Part shown: positions 21,116-31,841 of the stretch, in pieces
Numbering within the stretch: position 1 is the stretch's first letter
How the letters are laid out: each line of letters begins with the position of its first letter
From: Cladophialophora immunda
Lineage: Eukaryota > Ascomycota > Eurotiomycetes > Chaetothyriales > Herpotrichiellaceae
Assembly: GCF_000835495.1 (NCBI RefSeq)
Contig: NW_015622544.1
Location: 515,704-579,703 of the forward strand
Direction: 5' to 3'
Length of the DNA stretch: 64,000 bases
Notes under the pieces: generated by a model
Database searches by the model: none
What the model was told of the DNA's origin: nothing
Seen by the model: the letters and a program-made list of their open reading frames with translations, nothing else
Program-made: the position numbers and the translations under genes

Positions 21116-22117
21116 CATGCGGGAGCACCATGCATTGTTTCTCATCATCATCCCTGATCCACCCGAGAGGCGAGCATTGATAAACTCGTTCATTGCTGCC
21201 TAGGGCTTTTTGAGGATCTTTCTTCGACACTGCATTGCGAGGGGGATGCTGAGGGAGTTTGGTCGAACAGATGACTATTGCAGAGCAGCTGGATGGCAGG
21301 ATGGATGAACCGGTTGTGATATATTTGGGGCATCTCTGGGAAGGTATTGATAGGATTCTTCAACAAGTTGGCAGGAACACTTTAATTTGTGTACACGTCG
21401 CACTCCAGTGCCCGCTCCTGAGCCTGAGATATTGCTCTCGCTGCTCTTATTGACGCTCGGATTCGAGTTCCGTGCATTCCTTTTGTGACTTCATCAGGCT
21501 GTAGGCGATGTCAAAAAAGAAAATGGCATAGTCTGACAAGAAAGGGTATATATCTGGATATGAGTGAAGTAGCAGTGATTCACTATTGACGCAAAGGTAC
21601 CCATCATTGAAAAGGGTATCTATTCTGTCATTAGGAAGAGCGGCATCCCTAGTTTTTTTATGAATATCAGCTATATTTATCTGGCGGCCACCTCGTCGCT
21701 GTTGAGTGACTGGCTCGATTCTGAGACGGTGTCTATTCTCTGTCGGACTGCGATTTTTCTTCTTCCCGAGGCCTGCCTCGTAGCCTCGTAGCATCTGTCA
21801 TTTCAAACTCTCAGTGTCACTTTTAAAGATATCAAAATACACGTGAATTAAATTCACCACAGCATGCTGCTCTCTGCCTCGTTCTTCTGATACCTTTCAA
21901 GCCGAGTCTGTCGTTACCAGCAACTGAGGGAAGCTAGCGAACTCTTGCCTACTTTGTCTCAACGACCAGCGCACGCTTTGGGCCCTGCCAACCAAGGCCT
22001 TGCACGAATTCTCATGATCTATTTTTCCTTGGCTGGCCTAGGATAACATATCCATATCATATTACCCCGGGACCCCTTCACAGCCTCTCCCCCTGCCATA
22101 AGAGCCAATATACAAAC
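21116..22117. other. Spacer between Zufsp and ITPase genes
   Basis: Zufsp 3' flank and ITPase promoter. A 115-codon minus-strand ORF at 21447-21794 starts with ATG but has no recognisable domain and is not called. Confidence 0.45.
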
Positions 22118-23457
22118 ATGTCTCTCGCGCCTGCAGCCCAGCAACCGCAACCGCTACAACCGCGCCCGAAAGTCTTGAACTTCATCACTGGCAACGCCAA
22201 CAAATTGGCCGAAGTCCGTGCCATTCTCGGCGGTGTCCCCGGCCTGGATCTGCAGAGCCGCAATGTCGAGGGCGCCGAGATCCAGGGCACTATTGAAGAG
22301 GTCGCGAGGGACAAGGCCTCGAGGGCGGCGAGGGCGGTGAGTGTGCACTTTTTGGGATTCGTTGGTCTTTTCTATGTTTTGTTTTTTTGGACTTTTATGG
22401 TGTCTCTTCTACTTGTTACCCCGGAGGAGGAGAATTCGATGGGTGAAGCGGCTTGGTTTGAGGTGTGGAGAGAGACGGGGCAATATGTCAGGAGGGCATG
22501 CGATGGTGGAATCGGGCGTGGAAATGAGATGATGGAGTATTCAAGAAGGCCCAGATTTACTTCCTCCTCTGCGAACCAAAGGGACAGGATTCAGGGGAAG
22601 GTCTGGCAGGAACCGTGCAGGGGAGCAATGGCAAGACAAGAGCTCTGTGACACACTCAGAGCTCAAGGGTCTGAGCCTTAGCCTCGCGGTGACCGCTGGT
22701 TTATGCTACAAAGCATCTTGTCTCTGCCGAATGGATAGACTAACGCCCCGTATCCCGACTAGGTAAACGGCCCAGTCCTTACGGAAGACACGGCGCTGGA
22801 GTTCCAGGCCCTCAAAGGGTTACCAGGTCCCTATATGTGAGTTCCTTCCACAATCCTCATTTGAAAGCATCCTTCAGCGTCAAGTCGTCATCCTTTTCAA
22901 GTCCACCTTCTCTTCCACGAACCATCATCACTCCCTTTTGCAGCCACTAACCATGTACGTCCCTCAAAATAGCAAGTACTTCCTCCAGGCTCTTGGCCAC
23001 GACGGGCTCAACAAGATGCTCGCCGCGTACGAAGACAAGACCGCCTTCGCGGTATGTACCTTTGCGTACTGCGAAGGACCTGGCTGTGAGCCGATTCTGT
23101 TCCAGGGGCGGTGTCAGGGCAAGATCGTGCCGGCCAGAGGGCCACCAATCTTTGGTATGTGGAACCCTTCCGCCGCGAGGTTTTTGCATGAAGGCTGGTT
23201 GCCACTTTGCCACGGCCGTTGTCTGACCACTGCATCACACAGGCTGGGATGCCGTCTTCGAGTTCGAGGATGGCCAGACATATGCTGAGATGGAGAAGGA
23301 GAAGAAGGTATGTCCCTTTCCAAAACCCCTCCCCATTCTCTTCTCGTCCTGGGCGGCATCTTTGACCACTCTCCTTGTGTAGAATCTGATCTCGCATCGC
23401 GGCAAGGCTCTAGCAAAGCTCAAAGCCTGGCTTGCTGGCGGCGAGCTGGAGCCGTAG
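22118..23457 (+). CDS. Inosine triphosphate pyrophosphatase (HAM1 family)
   Basis: Five exons, 22118-22336, 22763-22836, 22973-23154, 23243-23307 and 23383-23457, give 204 residues. The enzyme hydrolyses ITP, dITP and XTP to monophosphates and so keeps deaminated purines out of nucleic acids. [16 protein letters not shown] is the phosphate-binding start, [15 protein letters not shown] carries the metal-binding acid, [15 protein letters not shown] is formed across intron 2, and GWDAVFEF plus [13 protein letters not shown] close the fold. The N-terminus has a short Pro/Gln-rich extension. Intron 1 (426 bases) is by far the longest in the window, and the exon 1 frame runs on into it as a spurious 187-codon ORF. 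Confidence 0.95.
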
Positions 23458-23562
23458 TTTCTCGGGCGGTCCCTCATTCCGATAGAATCATAGACTCCGT
23501 GACAGACATGATGCGTCAAAGCAATAGAAGAAATTCCCTGTCGAGGTCTTCTCACTGCCCTC

Positions 23563-24144
23563 CTAATCCCCCTTACCATCCGTCGTATGATCTTTGATCC
23601 AATTCTTCACCCACTGGAGGATCCTCTCCGCGTTCTCTTCGATGTCGTCTGCATTCACGCTCTTCAGCTCCACCACCCGCCCTTCCTCCTCGTCGCCCCA
23701 TCCCTCTTTGGCCTCCTCGGTCACCACGCCAAAGATCTCGGCGTCCATGTTTTCCTGCACTTTGGCGTCCTTGTAGCCCCGGGCGGCGAGGCGGTCGTAG
23801 AGGACGCTCGTCTCTTCACACCTCAGCACAACCACGAGATCGACCCAGCGCACCGCGAAGCCCGCGGTGGAGTGCCAATCAATCACCCACCCGCCTTCGC
23901 CGTCGCCGTCAGCGATGTCTTTCTCCACCTCGTCCATGAGCTTGTCGTCGTCCACGATCAGGCTCTGCAGGTCTTCATCGTAGCCGGAGTGGCAGGAGCG
24001 GGACTTGACGAGGTCGTTGATCGAAAGAGGCTTGAGGTTGATGGCCGGTGTTGCGGACGAGGCCAGCCCGAGCAGTTGTGTGCAGGTGGTGGTCTTGCCC
24101 ACGCCCGGGGTGCCCGTTATGATGATGTTGGGCAGAGAGCGCAT
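23563..24144 (-). CDS. Fap7/CINAP-type adenylate kinase
   Basis: A single exon of 193 residues starting at the only in-frame ATG (24144). MRSLPNIIITGTPGVGKTTT places the Walker A loop right at the N-terminus, as in Fap7. ESTSAG-like WHSTAGFAVRWVDLVVVLRC is the NMP/core segment, and RLAARGY..KVQENMDAEIF is the family motif after it. Fap7 is an atypical nuclear/cytosolic adenylate kinase that acts with Rps14 in late 40S maturation and 20S pre-rRNA cleavage. The C-terminal part adds an acidic stretch (GDEEEGR). The gene converges on the ITPase gene with about 100 bases between the stop codons. The open frame upstream of 24144 has no ATG. Confidence 0.93.
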   Translation of the reverse strand: MRSLPNIIITGTPGVGKTTTCTQLLGLASSATPAINLKPLSINDLVKSRSCHSGYDEDLQSLIVDDDKLMDEVEKDIADGDGEGGWVIDWHSTAGFAVRWVDLVVVLRCEETSVLYDRLAARGYKDAKVQENMDAEIFGVVTEEAKEGWGDEEEGRVVELKSVNADDIEENAERILQWVKNWIKDHTTDGKGD

Positions 24145-24775
24145 TATCTCTGGCTCCAGACGATTGGAGAGTCCGTTTTTCGGTGCAGAAACGGGTCTGA
24201 AAGGGGACAGGGAGAGAAGCTGGGGTTCAGACTGGTTTGCTTGTGCGATCTCTACAATAAGTTCAACCCGTGCGGCCAAAAAAGTTTTGGTGCGGAGGCA
24301 GTGCGGGTGTCGAATAATATTAATAGTGGGACTCTGTGAGGGAGAGGGCGGAACGCAATGCGGCGAGGCGTCTTCCGCCACCAACTAGCGAGCCGCCTTC
24401 AGTGGAGTGTCTACTGGTTATGGTGACAGTGAGGCGATGGACAGCATTGCTTTACACCCGTTCTCCCTTCCTATACTCGGCACCCAGACTCTAGATGTGC
24501 GCAGAGCCCAACCACACAAAATATCTGACTACAACACTCCTTCAGCTCATGATAAAGATTTAGCACCAACAATCTACCTATTTACAAGTAAAGAATCGCC
24601 CACTTCGGATCTCTCTTACAAGTCGTATCATCTGCTCATTCCGCTACACAGAGAATTCTTGGATTTGCTGCGGTCCCCCTACCAGGATGGGTGATAGTCT
24701 CTCTCGTATGGCATTTGTGCCGCTTGATTCTATGTCATGATGCACAAGGTGTTCCCAATGCCTCAACCCCCGAAT
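24145..24775. other. Fap7 promoter and 3' flank of the zinc-cluster gene
   Basis: No gene is recognised. A plus-strand 95-codon ORF at 24407-24694 has no domain support. Confidence 0.45.
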
Positions 24776-27288
24776 TCACTCCCCGCCATCGCCAACCAGC
24801 TCAAAGTCGACAAAGTTGAAGAGACTCGGGTCGAGGACAAAGTCGTTGACGGCAGCTTCGAGAGAACCCCAGGAGCCGCCGTGTGCAGTGTCCAGGCCTC
24901 CGTTACTGTTATTGTACTGTGCGGGCGACGTCCGCACATCATCCGTGAAGACATCCACAAGCAGGGAACAACCCTCCACTATCCGGGCAAGAGTTCTCCT
25001 CATCCTGGCGGTGATATGGAAATGAGGCTGCAGGTCTTTCATCATTTCATCCAACAACCGGAGCCACCGAAGGTCATCCTCGTCGACGGAGGAGTGCTCA
25101 GCTCCCAGGACGGTGGAGATGAAGACGGTCGCCGCCACGTATAGATTATCCAGCATCACAGATGGAGTGGTTTCCACCCCAAAAATCTGTCGGTATGTGA
25201 TACCCAGCTGGGCGATCTTAACCGCGTTGTCATGCACAAGCTGACGAGAAGACTCGGCGGTCCAGTTGTGGAGGACCGGAGGCTGATCGTTGCCTTCGCT
25301 TTGTTTGCGCTTCCGGTGGGTTGATATTGGGAGGGAATGCAGCAACATCTGCACCCGCAAGTATTGCATATGCAGACCGTACGCGACTGCATCGAGACCG
25401 GAGACGTTGTCATAATCAAGTGCGATATCGGCGGGCAGTGATGCATACCACCTGCGCAGCTTGCCGTCAAGTTCTGACAGCCGATCAAGAGTGCTTGGCT
25501 GCATAGGCGAGTCCTTGTCGAGGATTGTCGTGATCTCGGCGATTAGTACACACAAGTCAAACCACGCCCTCAGGGTCAGATTGTCGGATACATGGCCGGC
25601 ATACGAAGAAAGGGACGGGCTCAAGATCGCAATGTGGCTCGGACGGCCCAGGTACAAGCTCCAAAGGGTCTCGTAGACGAAGCAGCCTAATGTGACCGAG
25701 CCACGGAACCTTCCACCAGGGGCGTTCAAGGCATCTTGGTCACTGTTCTTGCTCCACGTGTGGTGCAGACCAAGGTCAACAATGAGTCGACAAGCAATAC
25801 CTAGCATTTGATCAGGGGGGCAAACAGTGATGGCGGAGGGAGTCCTCACCACAGTACATCCAACCAACTCGATCCCGCCCTTCAGTCATCTCGTAGTCGC
25901 TGAGGAGCAGCATTCCCTGCAACGTCGCCACGTTGGGATCTTCCAACTCAGACACTATTTCTGACTTGGCGCGCATCGCAAAGGTTGATCCCAACGCGCG
26001 GACCGCAGCCGAAGTACTCAAGCGCGCGCTGCACGCCAGCAGGGAGTTTTCCAGAAACCTGGAGTAGTGCTGTGATCGCAAGCCTCGCGCTCGGTGTGAT
26101 AGAAAGAGTTCTCGATGGATGATGTTGACTGAAAGGGTCTGAAAGTTGCAGTAGTTGTTGAACAGGAGGGTTTTCAGACGGTCCGAGTCCAGGTCGATCT
26201 GCGTGACAGGAGGTGGAGGATGGAGGCTCGACACACTTCTCACCACATCAGAAGGTGACGAAACATGGAGTTGACAGGTCGGGCCAAAGTATATGCCAGA
26301 GTCTTCGGAAATTCCCTCCTCACCGTTAATTCCAGGGCAGACTTGCGGCGTGCGGCTCTGCCTTTCGTTGTCGATGGGACTCAAGCTGGCCATATTCGGT
26401 CTTCGCTCAGGCTCGATCTGCGGTGTCTGATTCACGCATGAAGACTTGCCGCGAGGTTCCGGCATGACATTAGTTGCGCTATGAAGTGAACCCTCCCGCG
26501 GCACGAGCTTGCTAGTGATAACATCTGTCGTTTCTGGACTTGGTTGCCTGGATAAGTCAGCACTTCGTACGAAGAACACAGTCCTTGGGGACATCGAACA
26601 TGGCATACAGAGCAACATACTCTGCAGGATGTTGTTGTGTTCCGCTGCGTCGAGGGGAGTCGTGATTGTTTGCGCCTGGCTGTCCAACCACTGACGAAGC
26701 TTGGCGACTGTGGACGAAGGCGATGTCTTGCTGCCCTTCTATGCCCTCACCAGTGGATGTGGTGGAAATAGCCGTAGCTGGCTGCACATTCAGTTGCGTT
26801 GCGGTCTCTGCTTCACCACTGCCAACTGCAGTATTCCCTTCCGGAAGGATTTGGCGCACCAAACCCTCCAGCGATCGGATTTGTTCCTGAAGGGTAGCAA
26901 TGTGCTCGCGAGAGCCGTGCCTGAGAATCAACTGTCAGCTCACAGAGTACACCTGCCCAGAATCCACGTCACGGACTTCCTGCGATCCGAAAACTGGCTA
27001 ACGTGACAGTCGATGTTGGAAATTCGGCATCCGGTACACGTAGACCCGGTAGGGAGACGTTGAATATCACACTAAGAGAACATTAGCCTTACCCTCCTGG
27101 TGCATTGACATCGCCCTCATGGGAACCCATTGCTTACTGACCTTGATCTTGCGTTGACGACAGCTGTGGCAAGCCAACGAGGCTCGGGACCGCACTGTGG
27201 GGGATCTCTTTTGTCGCTTGGTGCTGGACGCGTCCTCCGCCAGAGGTGATGCGCCTCGTCGCGTCGCAAAGACGTCGTCTGAACGCAT
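24776..27288 (-). CDS. Zn2Cys6 fungal-specific transcription factor
   Basis: Five exons, 27142-27288, 26953-27071, 26751-26920, 25850-26707 and 24776-25800, close to 772 residues. The binuclear zinc cluster is split by intron 1: ACHSCRQRKIK joins CDIQRLPTGSTCTGCRISNIDC, giving all six cysteines. A short coiled coil follows (HIATLQEQIRSLEGLVRQIL), then the fungal-specific regulatory domain, with LQGMLLLSDYEMTEGRDRVGWMYC spliced to GIACRLIVDLGLHH. Intron 3 is only 43 bases. Such proteins bind CGG-containing sites and often control adjacent genes. Its neighbours are a hydroxy-acid dehydrogenase, a TfdA-type dioxygenase and an aldolase, so it is a candidate local regulator. The start at 27288 is the first ATG of the frame. 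Confidence 0.92.
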
Positions 27289-28139
27289 GTGGAATCGACC
27301 TGGTAGAATCGATAATGCATACACCTGCTCGAGAATTCAATCAAGAAAAAGAGCATGCACAGAACACGGGAAGCCTGATACAATGTATTCGCAGCATCAA
27401 ATTCGACTGGATTCTGGGGTTGACATTCGCCAGGCCCACAATACCCTCGCTTCAGAAGGTTCCGAGGGAATATTGCGGGGAAAGCAAAGGAGACTCAATT
27501 CGATGATTCCTGGGTCTTGGGTTTAGCACTTGAGGCGCGCGAGAGTGTCAAATGCAAGCCTCTCCACTCGCTGTACCGAGCACCCCTGTCGCGGTTGGAC
27601 AGAGGTCTTGGTTATGCCATAGACTCGTCTGGCCAATGCCTCCTACGAGATCCAATGGTGTAGAATCGAGTCATAAGAGCTCCTGAGTCCACATCAAGTG
27701 CTGGCATGAAACCTTCCGACTGGCTCATCCGTGGGGTACGCTCTGTTTCGCAGGCACAGACGTTCGAGCCCGTGGAAATGTGTGCGCGCTATGATCCTGT
27801 AGACTCATCGCGGGTTTGAACTTTCCTGTCTTGGACATGGCGACGAGCAAGGAGCCAACGGCCAACAGCCGTACACATACTCGGCATACCAAATCCGTGA
27901 AGAAGGCAGGTCCCGAGGCTGAGGGTGCAGTTGCGGCTGGCGTTTTCCGAGGAACAACCCCACAGTCTGGGCCCCCGCAGTCTTGGCGTAGGGAGTCCGG
28001 AGCCCGGAGTAAGAATTCGCCGTCTTCGGGCCGAGACAACCGCATCGTCGAGGTGAAACTGCACCAGAGTGTTCAATCAGACCAAAACGAAACATTTGTT
28101 TGTGGCAGCGCAACCCTCGGATACTAAATAACCAATCCG
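27289..28139. other. Promoter of the zinc-cluster gene and 3' flank of the dehydrogenase gene
   Basis: 850 bases with only short overlapping ORFs on both strands and no domain. The left part should contain the regulator's promoter. Confidence 0.45.
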
Positions 28140-29755
28140 TCACAGGCGAGCCCCTGCATACCGTTGCCGGGGCCTCGTGTCTATCTCGTCTACGATGCTC
28201 TTCTCCAGCTCCTTGGTGTTGACATAGAGAGAGCTCAGCTCACTCAAGCTGTTTACCCCGAGGAGCCTCATCGTCGTCTCCACCTCGTCGCTAAGTACTG
28301 CAATAAGAAGTTAGCCGCGGATCTAATCAGACAGAATTCCGTCCTGTACTCACATTCGATTGCGCGTTCGACACCTTGCTGTCCATAGGCGCCGAGCGCG
28401 TAGACGAACGGCCGCCCAATGCCCACAGCCTTGGCTCCTAAGCAAATGGCCTTGAGGACATCACTTCCTCTTCTCACTCCGCCGTCGAGGTAGATATCTA
28501 TTCTCCCAATAATCTCAGGACAGAATCTCCGAATCTCGAGCAAGGTCTGCATTGAACTTGGTGCAAAGTCAAGCTGTCGGCCACCATGATTGCTAAGGTA
28601 GATACCATCTACGCCGGCTCGACATGCGAGCAAGGCGTCCTCGGCGCTCTGAATGCCTTTCAAGACAATGGGGCCTGAATCTCCCCAGGTGTCTCGAATC
28701 CAGCCCAGGTCATCCCAGTTCAATGTTGATGAGTGAACTCCTCGGAGGATTGGCTTCTCTTCTGATGCTGAGGTATCCAGTGTCCGAGGTGTGTCCTCCA
28801 CGCCAGATTGATACTCCACTCGAGCCTTATAGCGATCGTCTTCTTCCCTCTTGCCGACAACCGGCGTATCCACGGTTACAAGCAACGCTTTAAAACCTAA
28901 GCGGCGTGCCATGCGGATGAGCTCCACAGCGTTTTCTCGTTTCCTCGGTACGTATAGTTGGAAGAATTGCGTCTGTGGCAGTCCTTCAGCTTTGACGCAT
29001 TGCATTATCTCCTCGTGTGAGCAGGACGTGTAAGTGCTGAATGCAGACGCGATACCCTTTGACCCAGCTCCACGTGCAAAAGCCAACTCGCCGTCCTTGT
29101 TTGCCAGCTTGATCATTGCCATTGGAGAGATGAAAATTGGGAGACTGCTGGGTTGTCCCATGATTCTGCACGACATATCGACCTGAGCAACGTTCCTGAG
29201 CACTCGAGGCCGGAAAGATACTTTTGCCCAGTCTCTCCGGTTGGCTTCCAAGGCATTCAGAGATTCAGCCGCAGAGTGGAAATAGGTGAATGCTCTTTCG
29301 GTCAACATCTTGGATGCTTGCAGTTCCATGTCCATGAGATTTTGACAAAGCTTCAGAGGTATGTCGTCTGCATGCTGCCTTTCCCATGCATGAGGCGTGC
29401 TGGTTGTAACTTCAACTGATGTGGTCATTTCGACCGCACCTAAATGTTTGTCTGCCGAAGGCTCTTTAGCATCTACCGTGTTGGTCAATAGGCGTCCTAC
29501 CTTTTGCGAGAAATCTGGGAAGAGTGTCTTCCGGATGTATAGGGACATACTCGTGCGTGGCATCCTGTGGTGGGCTTCAGCATCGTTGCTTCAGCATCAG
29601 AAGTTAGGAGAGACCTTTCCAGCAAACCGGAGTATTGCTGCTGCCCCCCCAGGATGGTCATCAATAATGTCAGTCACATCATATGCTTGACCCTGAATAA
29701 TGACCCAACATGACTGCCGGGTATTATGTGCAGCCACCTCGCTCCGAGTTGGCAT
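28140..29755 (-). CDS. Cytochrome b5-FMN 2-hydroxy-acid dehydrogenase (flavocytochrome b2 family)
   Basis: Four exons, 29615-29755, 29501-29564, 28354-29439 and 28140-28297, give 482 residues. The first 75 residues are a cytochrome b5 domain: [22 protein letters not shown] supplies one heme histidine and, after splicing, [10 protein letters not shown] the second. The FMN barrel follows, with [14 protein letters not shown], the FMN/substrate segment [15 protein letters not shown], and the active-site loop [41 protein letters not shown] binds the flavin phosphate. Family members oxidise L-lactate, mandelate or other 2-hydroxy acids to 2-oxo acids and pass electrons to cytochrome c. This protein starts directly at the b5 domain without a targeting leader. 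It is divergent from the dioxygenase gene. Confidence 0.93.
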
Positions 29756-30122
29756 TTTCAGAAATCTTGTTGAGGACCAAACAAAAGAGATCGAACATGC
29801 CCAGCCAGACCAGCGGTGAACCGATCCCTTTCGCCTTTCACCCCTTGATACAGTATATTTACATTGCAGGCATCGCTTGGCGAAGTTTGGTCCACGATTG
29901 CACTTCCGAAGAACCGCGGAGACCAGAGAGCCGGGCGGGGAACCGAGCCTTGGAGAGAAATGCAAACGGCCAGCAACACCCGAACCCAGAGTGTAAGAAA
30001 AGCAAGGGTGCCGACAACGAGGGATATATCCTAGCCTTAACTCGAAACAGGGAAATCTGTCGTGACGCTCAAACTAGACTCCTGCAAAACCACATATTAT
30101 TTGCAAAAAAGGCGCCTCCAAC
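29756..30122. promoter_or_regulatory. Divergent promoter between dehydrogenase and dioxygenase genes
   Basis: 367 bases separate the two start codons, so both genes probably share control sequences. A CCG-N8-CGG arrangement at 29906-29919, overlapping an exact CCGCGG, is a plausible zinc-cluster protein site. No experimental support. Confidence 0.5.
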
Positions 30123-31073
30123 ATGCCTAGTGTTACCAGATTGCAGATTACACCACTTGCAGAAACTTTTGCTGCCGAAGTCGAAGGCATTGACTTCTCC
30201 AAGCCGATTGACGATGGCCTTTTTGAAGAGCTGAGAGATGCCGTCCACAAGTATGGTGTCGTCGTCCTTCGCAAGACCGCGCTAGACGATGATTCCGCTA
30301 TTGCTCTTGGCCGACGATTTGGGGAGCTCGACAGCGTCAGAGCTCACCGACTGGCAGGAAGGGCAATGAGGATTCCAAACGACGAGATCTTCGACGTAGG
30401 CAACCTGGACGACAAGAACGAGGTCGTGACAGTCAAGGATCCTCACCGCACAGCATCTGCGAATGGAAATGCGCTATGGCATGCAGATGGAGCTTTCAAC
30501 CCCCGCCGCACAGGCGTCTCTATTCTTCGAGGCGTTGAACTTCCTCCCAAAGGTACTGGGGGCCACACGGAGTACCTAGACACTCGGACAGCATATAACG
30601 ACCTCCCAGAGGCAAAGAAAAAGGAGATCGAGGGTCTCGTGGGCTGCAACTCGTTGTTCCACAACCGAAAGACGGCCAATCCGGACTCGCCCCTTTTCCT
30701 GAATATCAATCCAATGGATCACCCTCTGGCGAAGCACAAGATTGCTCAATTGCACGAACCTTCTGGTCGAATGAATCTCTACGTTACATCATATACGCAC
30801 CATATCGACGGAATGGACCTGGAACAGGGTCAAAAATTGCTCAAAGAGATATTTGAGCATGTCAAACAAGACAAGTATAAGTTTGTACATCATTGGCAGG
30901 ATAACAATGATGTCGCGATATGGGACAACTGTGCTGTGCTGCATAGGGCGACCCATGGAGAATACGAAGGAAAACATAGGCGGGACATGAGACGTGTTTC
31001 AGTCTTCGATACCGGGTCCACTGCTTACGGCGAGAACGATGTTTCAACATACTGGCAGCAGGGTCTCCCATAG
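30123..31073 (+). CDS. TfdA/TauD-family 2-oxoglutarate-dependent dioxygenase
   Basis: A single exon of 316 residues from an ATG at 30123. The iron site is complete: HxD in ALWHADGAF, and the distal histidine and 2-oxoglutarate-binding arginine in HRATHGEYEGKHRRDMRRVS. The N-terminus (LAETFAAEVEGIDFSKPIDD) and GRRFGELD match TfdA-type enzymes, which hydroxylate carbon next to an ether, sulfonate or carboxylate and so release an aldehyde, a 2-oxo acid or glyoxylate. The true substrate cannot be read from sequence. The gene is divergent from a 2-hydroxy-acid dehydrogenase and 0.8 kb upstream of an aldolase, suggesting a joint catabolic role. No signal peptide or peroxisomal tail is seen. Confidence 0.93.
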   Translation: MPSVTRLQITPLAETFAAEVEGIDFSKPIDDGLFEELRDAVHKYGVVVLRKTALDDDSAIALGRRFGELDSVRAHRLAGRAMRIPNDEIFDVGNLDDKNEVVTVKDPHRTASANGNALWHADGAFNPRRTGVSILRGVELPPKGTGGHTEYLDTRTAYNDLPEAKKKEIEGLVGCNSLFHNRKTANPDSPLFLNINPMDHPLAKHKIAQLHEPSGRMNLYVTSYTHHIDGMDLEQGQKLLKEIFEHVKQDKYKFVHHWQDNNDVAIWDNCAVLHRATHGEYEGKHRRDMRRVSVFDTGSTAYGENDVSTYWQQGLP

Positions 31074-31841
31074 TCCAGGCCGAGCAACCAGGACAGTGTG
31101 GAAATGCTGGCATCATTCCGAGCCACTATTTAACACCCACGTTCGAGGTACGACGATATTCTCACCAGTCTGACTAGTCTTGTTGGCAACTTCTTAACTT
31201 TAGGAGAGCATGTTTTTGCAGATCGATTGAAAAGCATTCTGATTACTAGATCTATTCTGAAGGCGACATTATAATGAGCTGCAAGCTGTACGGGTTGCAC
31301 GGGTTGATATCTTTGGTCGTTATTCAATGTCAGGAGCAGAGGGTGTTTCCGAAACTTGTGTCGAATCAGTCTGAGAGCACACCATGTATTCACTGTCGAA
31401 ACCAGCTGGATGTAAGGCAGGTACGGCAAGCATAGCATATTGGTCAACCACCAAACCGAGACGACTCCAGGAGATTCAAGCCACTAGCTATACATTGTTC
31501 AGTCATAGTGCAGGACAAGGCTGTGACCAATCGCTTTCTGACACAAGAGACGGATATCACGGTCCGAGTGCTGTCACCTTGCCGGCTCTACTATGCTTGG
31601 GAATGCTGATAGCCGAGGGTTACTTTCAACACAACATTTGGTCCACGCTTACCAACATGTTCAAGCAAACACTGCCGTCCATGCACGTCTCCCTCCCGGC
31701 TATATCGCCGAGCAAGCTGCCTGAATGTTTTCACTCTTCTCCTCCTTGCTAGTATAGTTCACTTCTTGTATACAATCCTAACTTGAGCAAGTAAAGCTCA
31801 CGTTTGACTGAATTGAAGCAACACGACTCAACTCGGCCATC
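31074..31841. other. Spacer and aldolase promoter
   Basis: No supported gene. A 122-codon plus-strand ORF (31384-31752) has no domain. A CGG-N8-CCG arrangement at 31697-31710 lies about 130 bases upstream of the aldolase start. Confidence 0.45.

Noticed and set aside
21447..21794. 115-codon minus-strand ORF in the Zufsp-ITPase spacer
   Set aside because: It has an ATG but no domain, no splice partners and unremarkable composition.
22118..22681. ITPase frame read through as a 187-residue protein
   Set aside because: The family sequence stops at a clear gtgagt donor at 22337 and resumes at 22763.
23587..24339. 250-codon plus-strand ORF
   Set aside because: Antisense to the Fap7 gene, whose Walker A motif and full fold are on the minus strand.
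31384..31752. 122-codon plus-strand ORF before the aldolase
   Set aside because: Composition is not protein-like and no domain is recognised; it overlaps the aldolase promoter.
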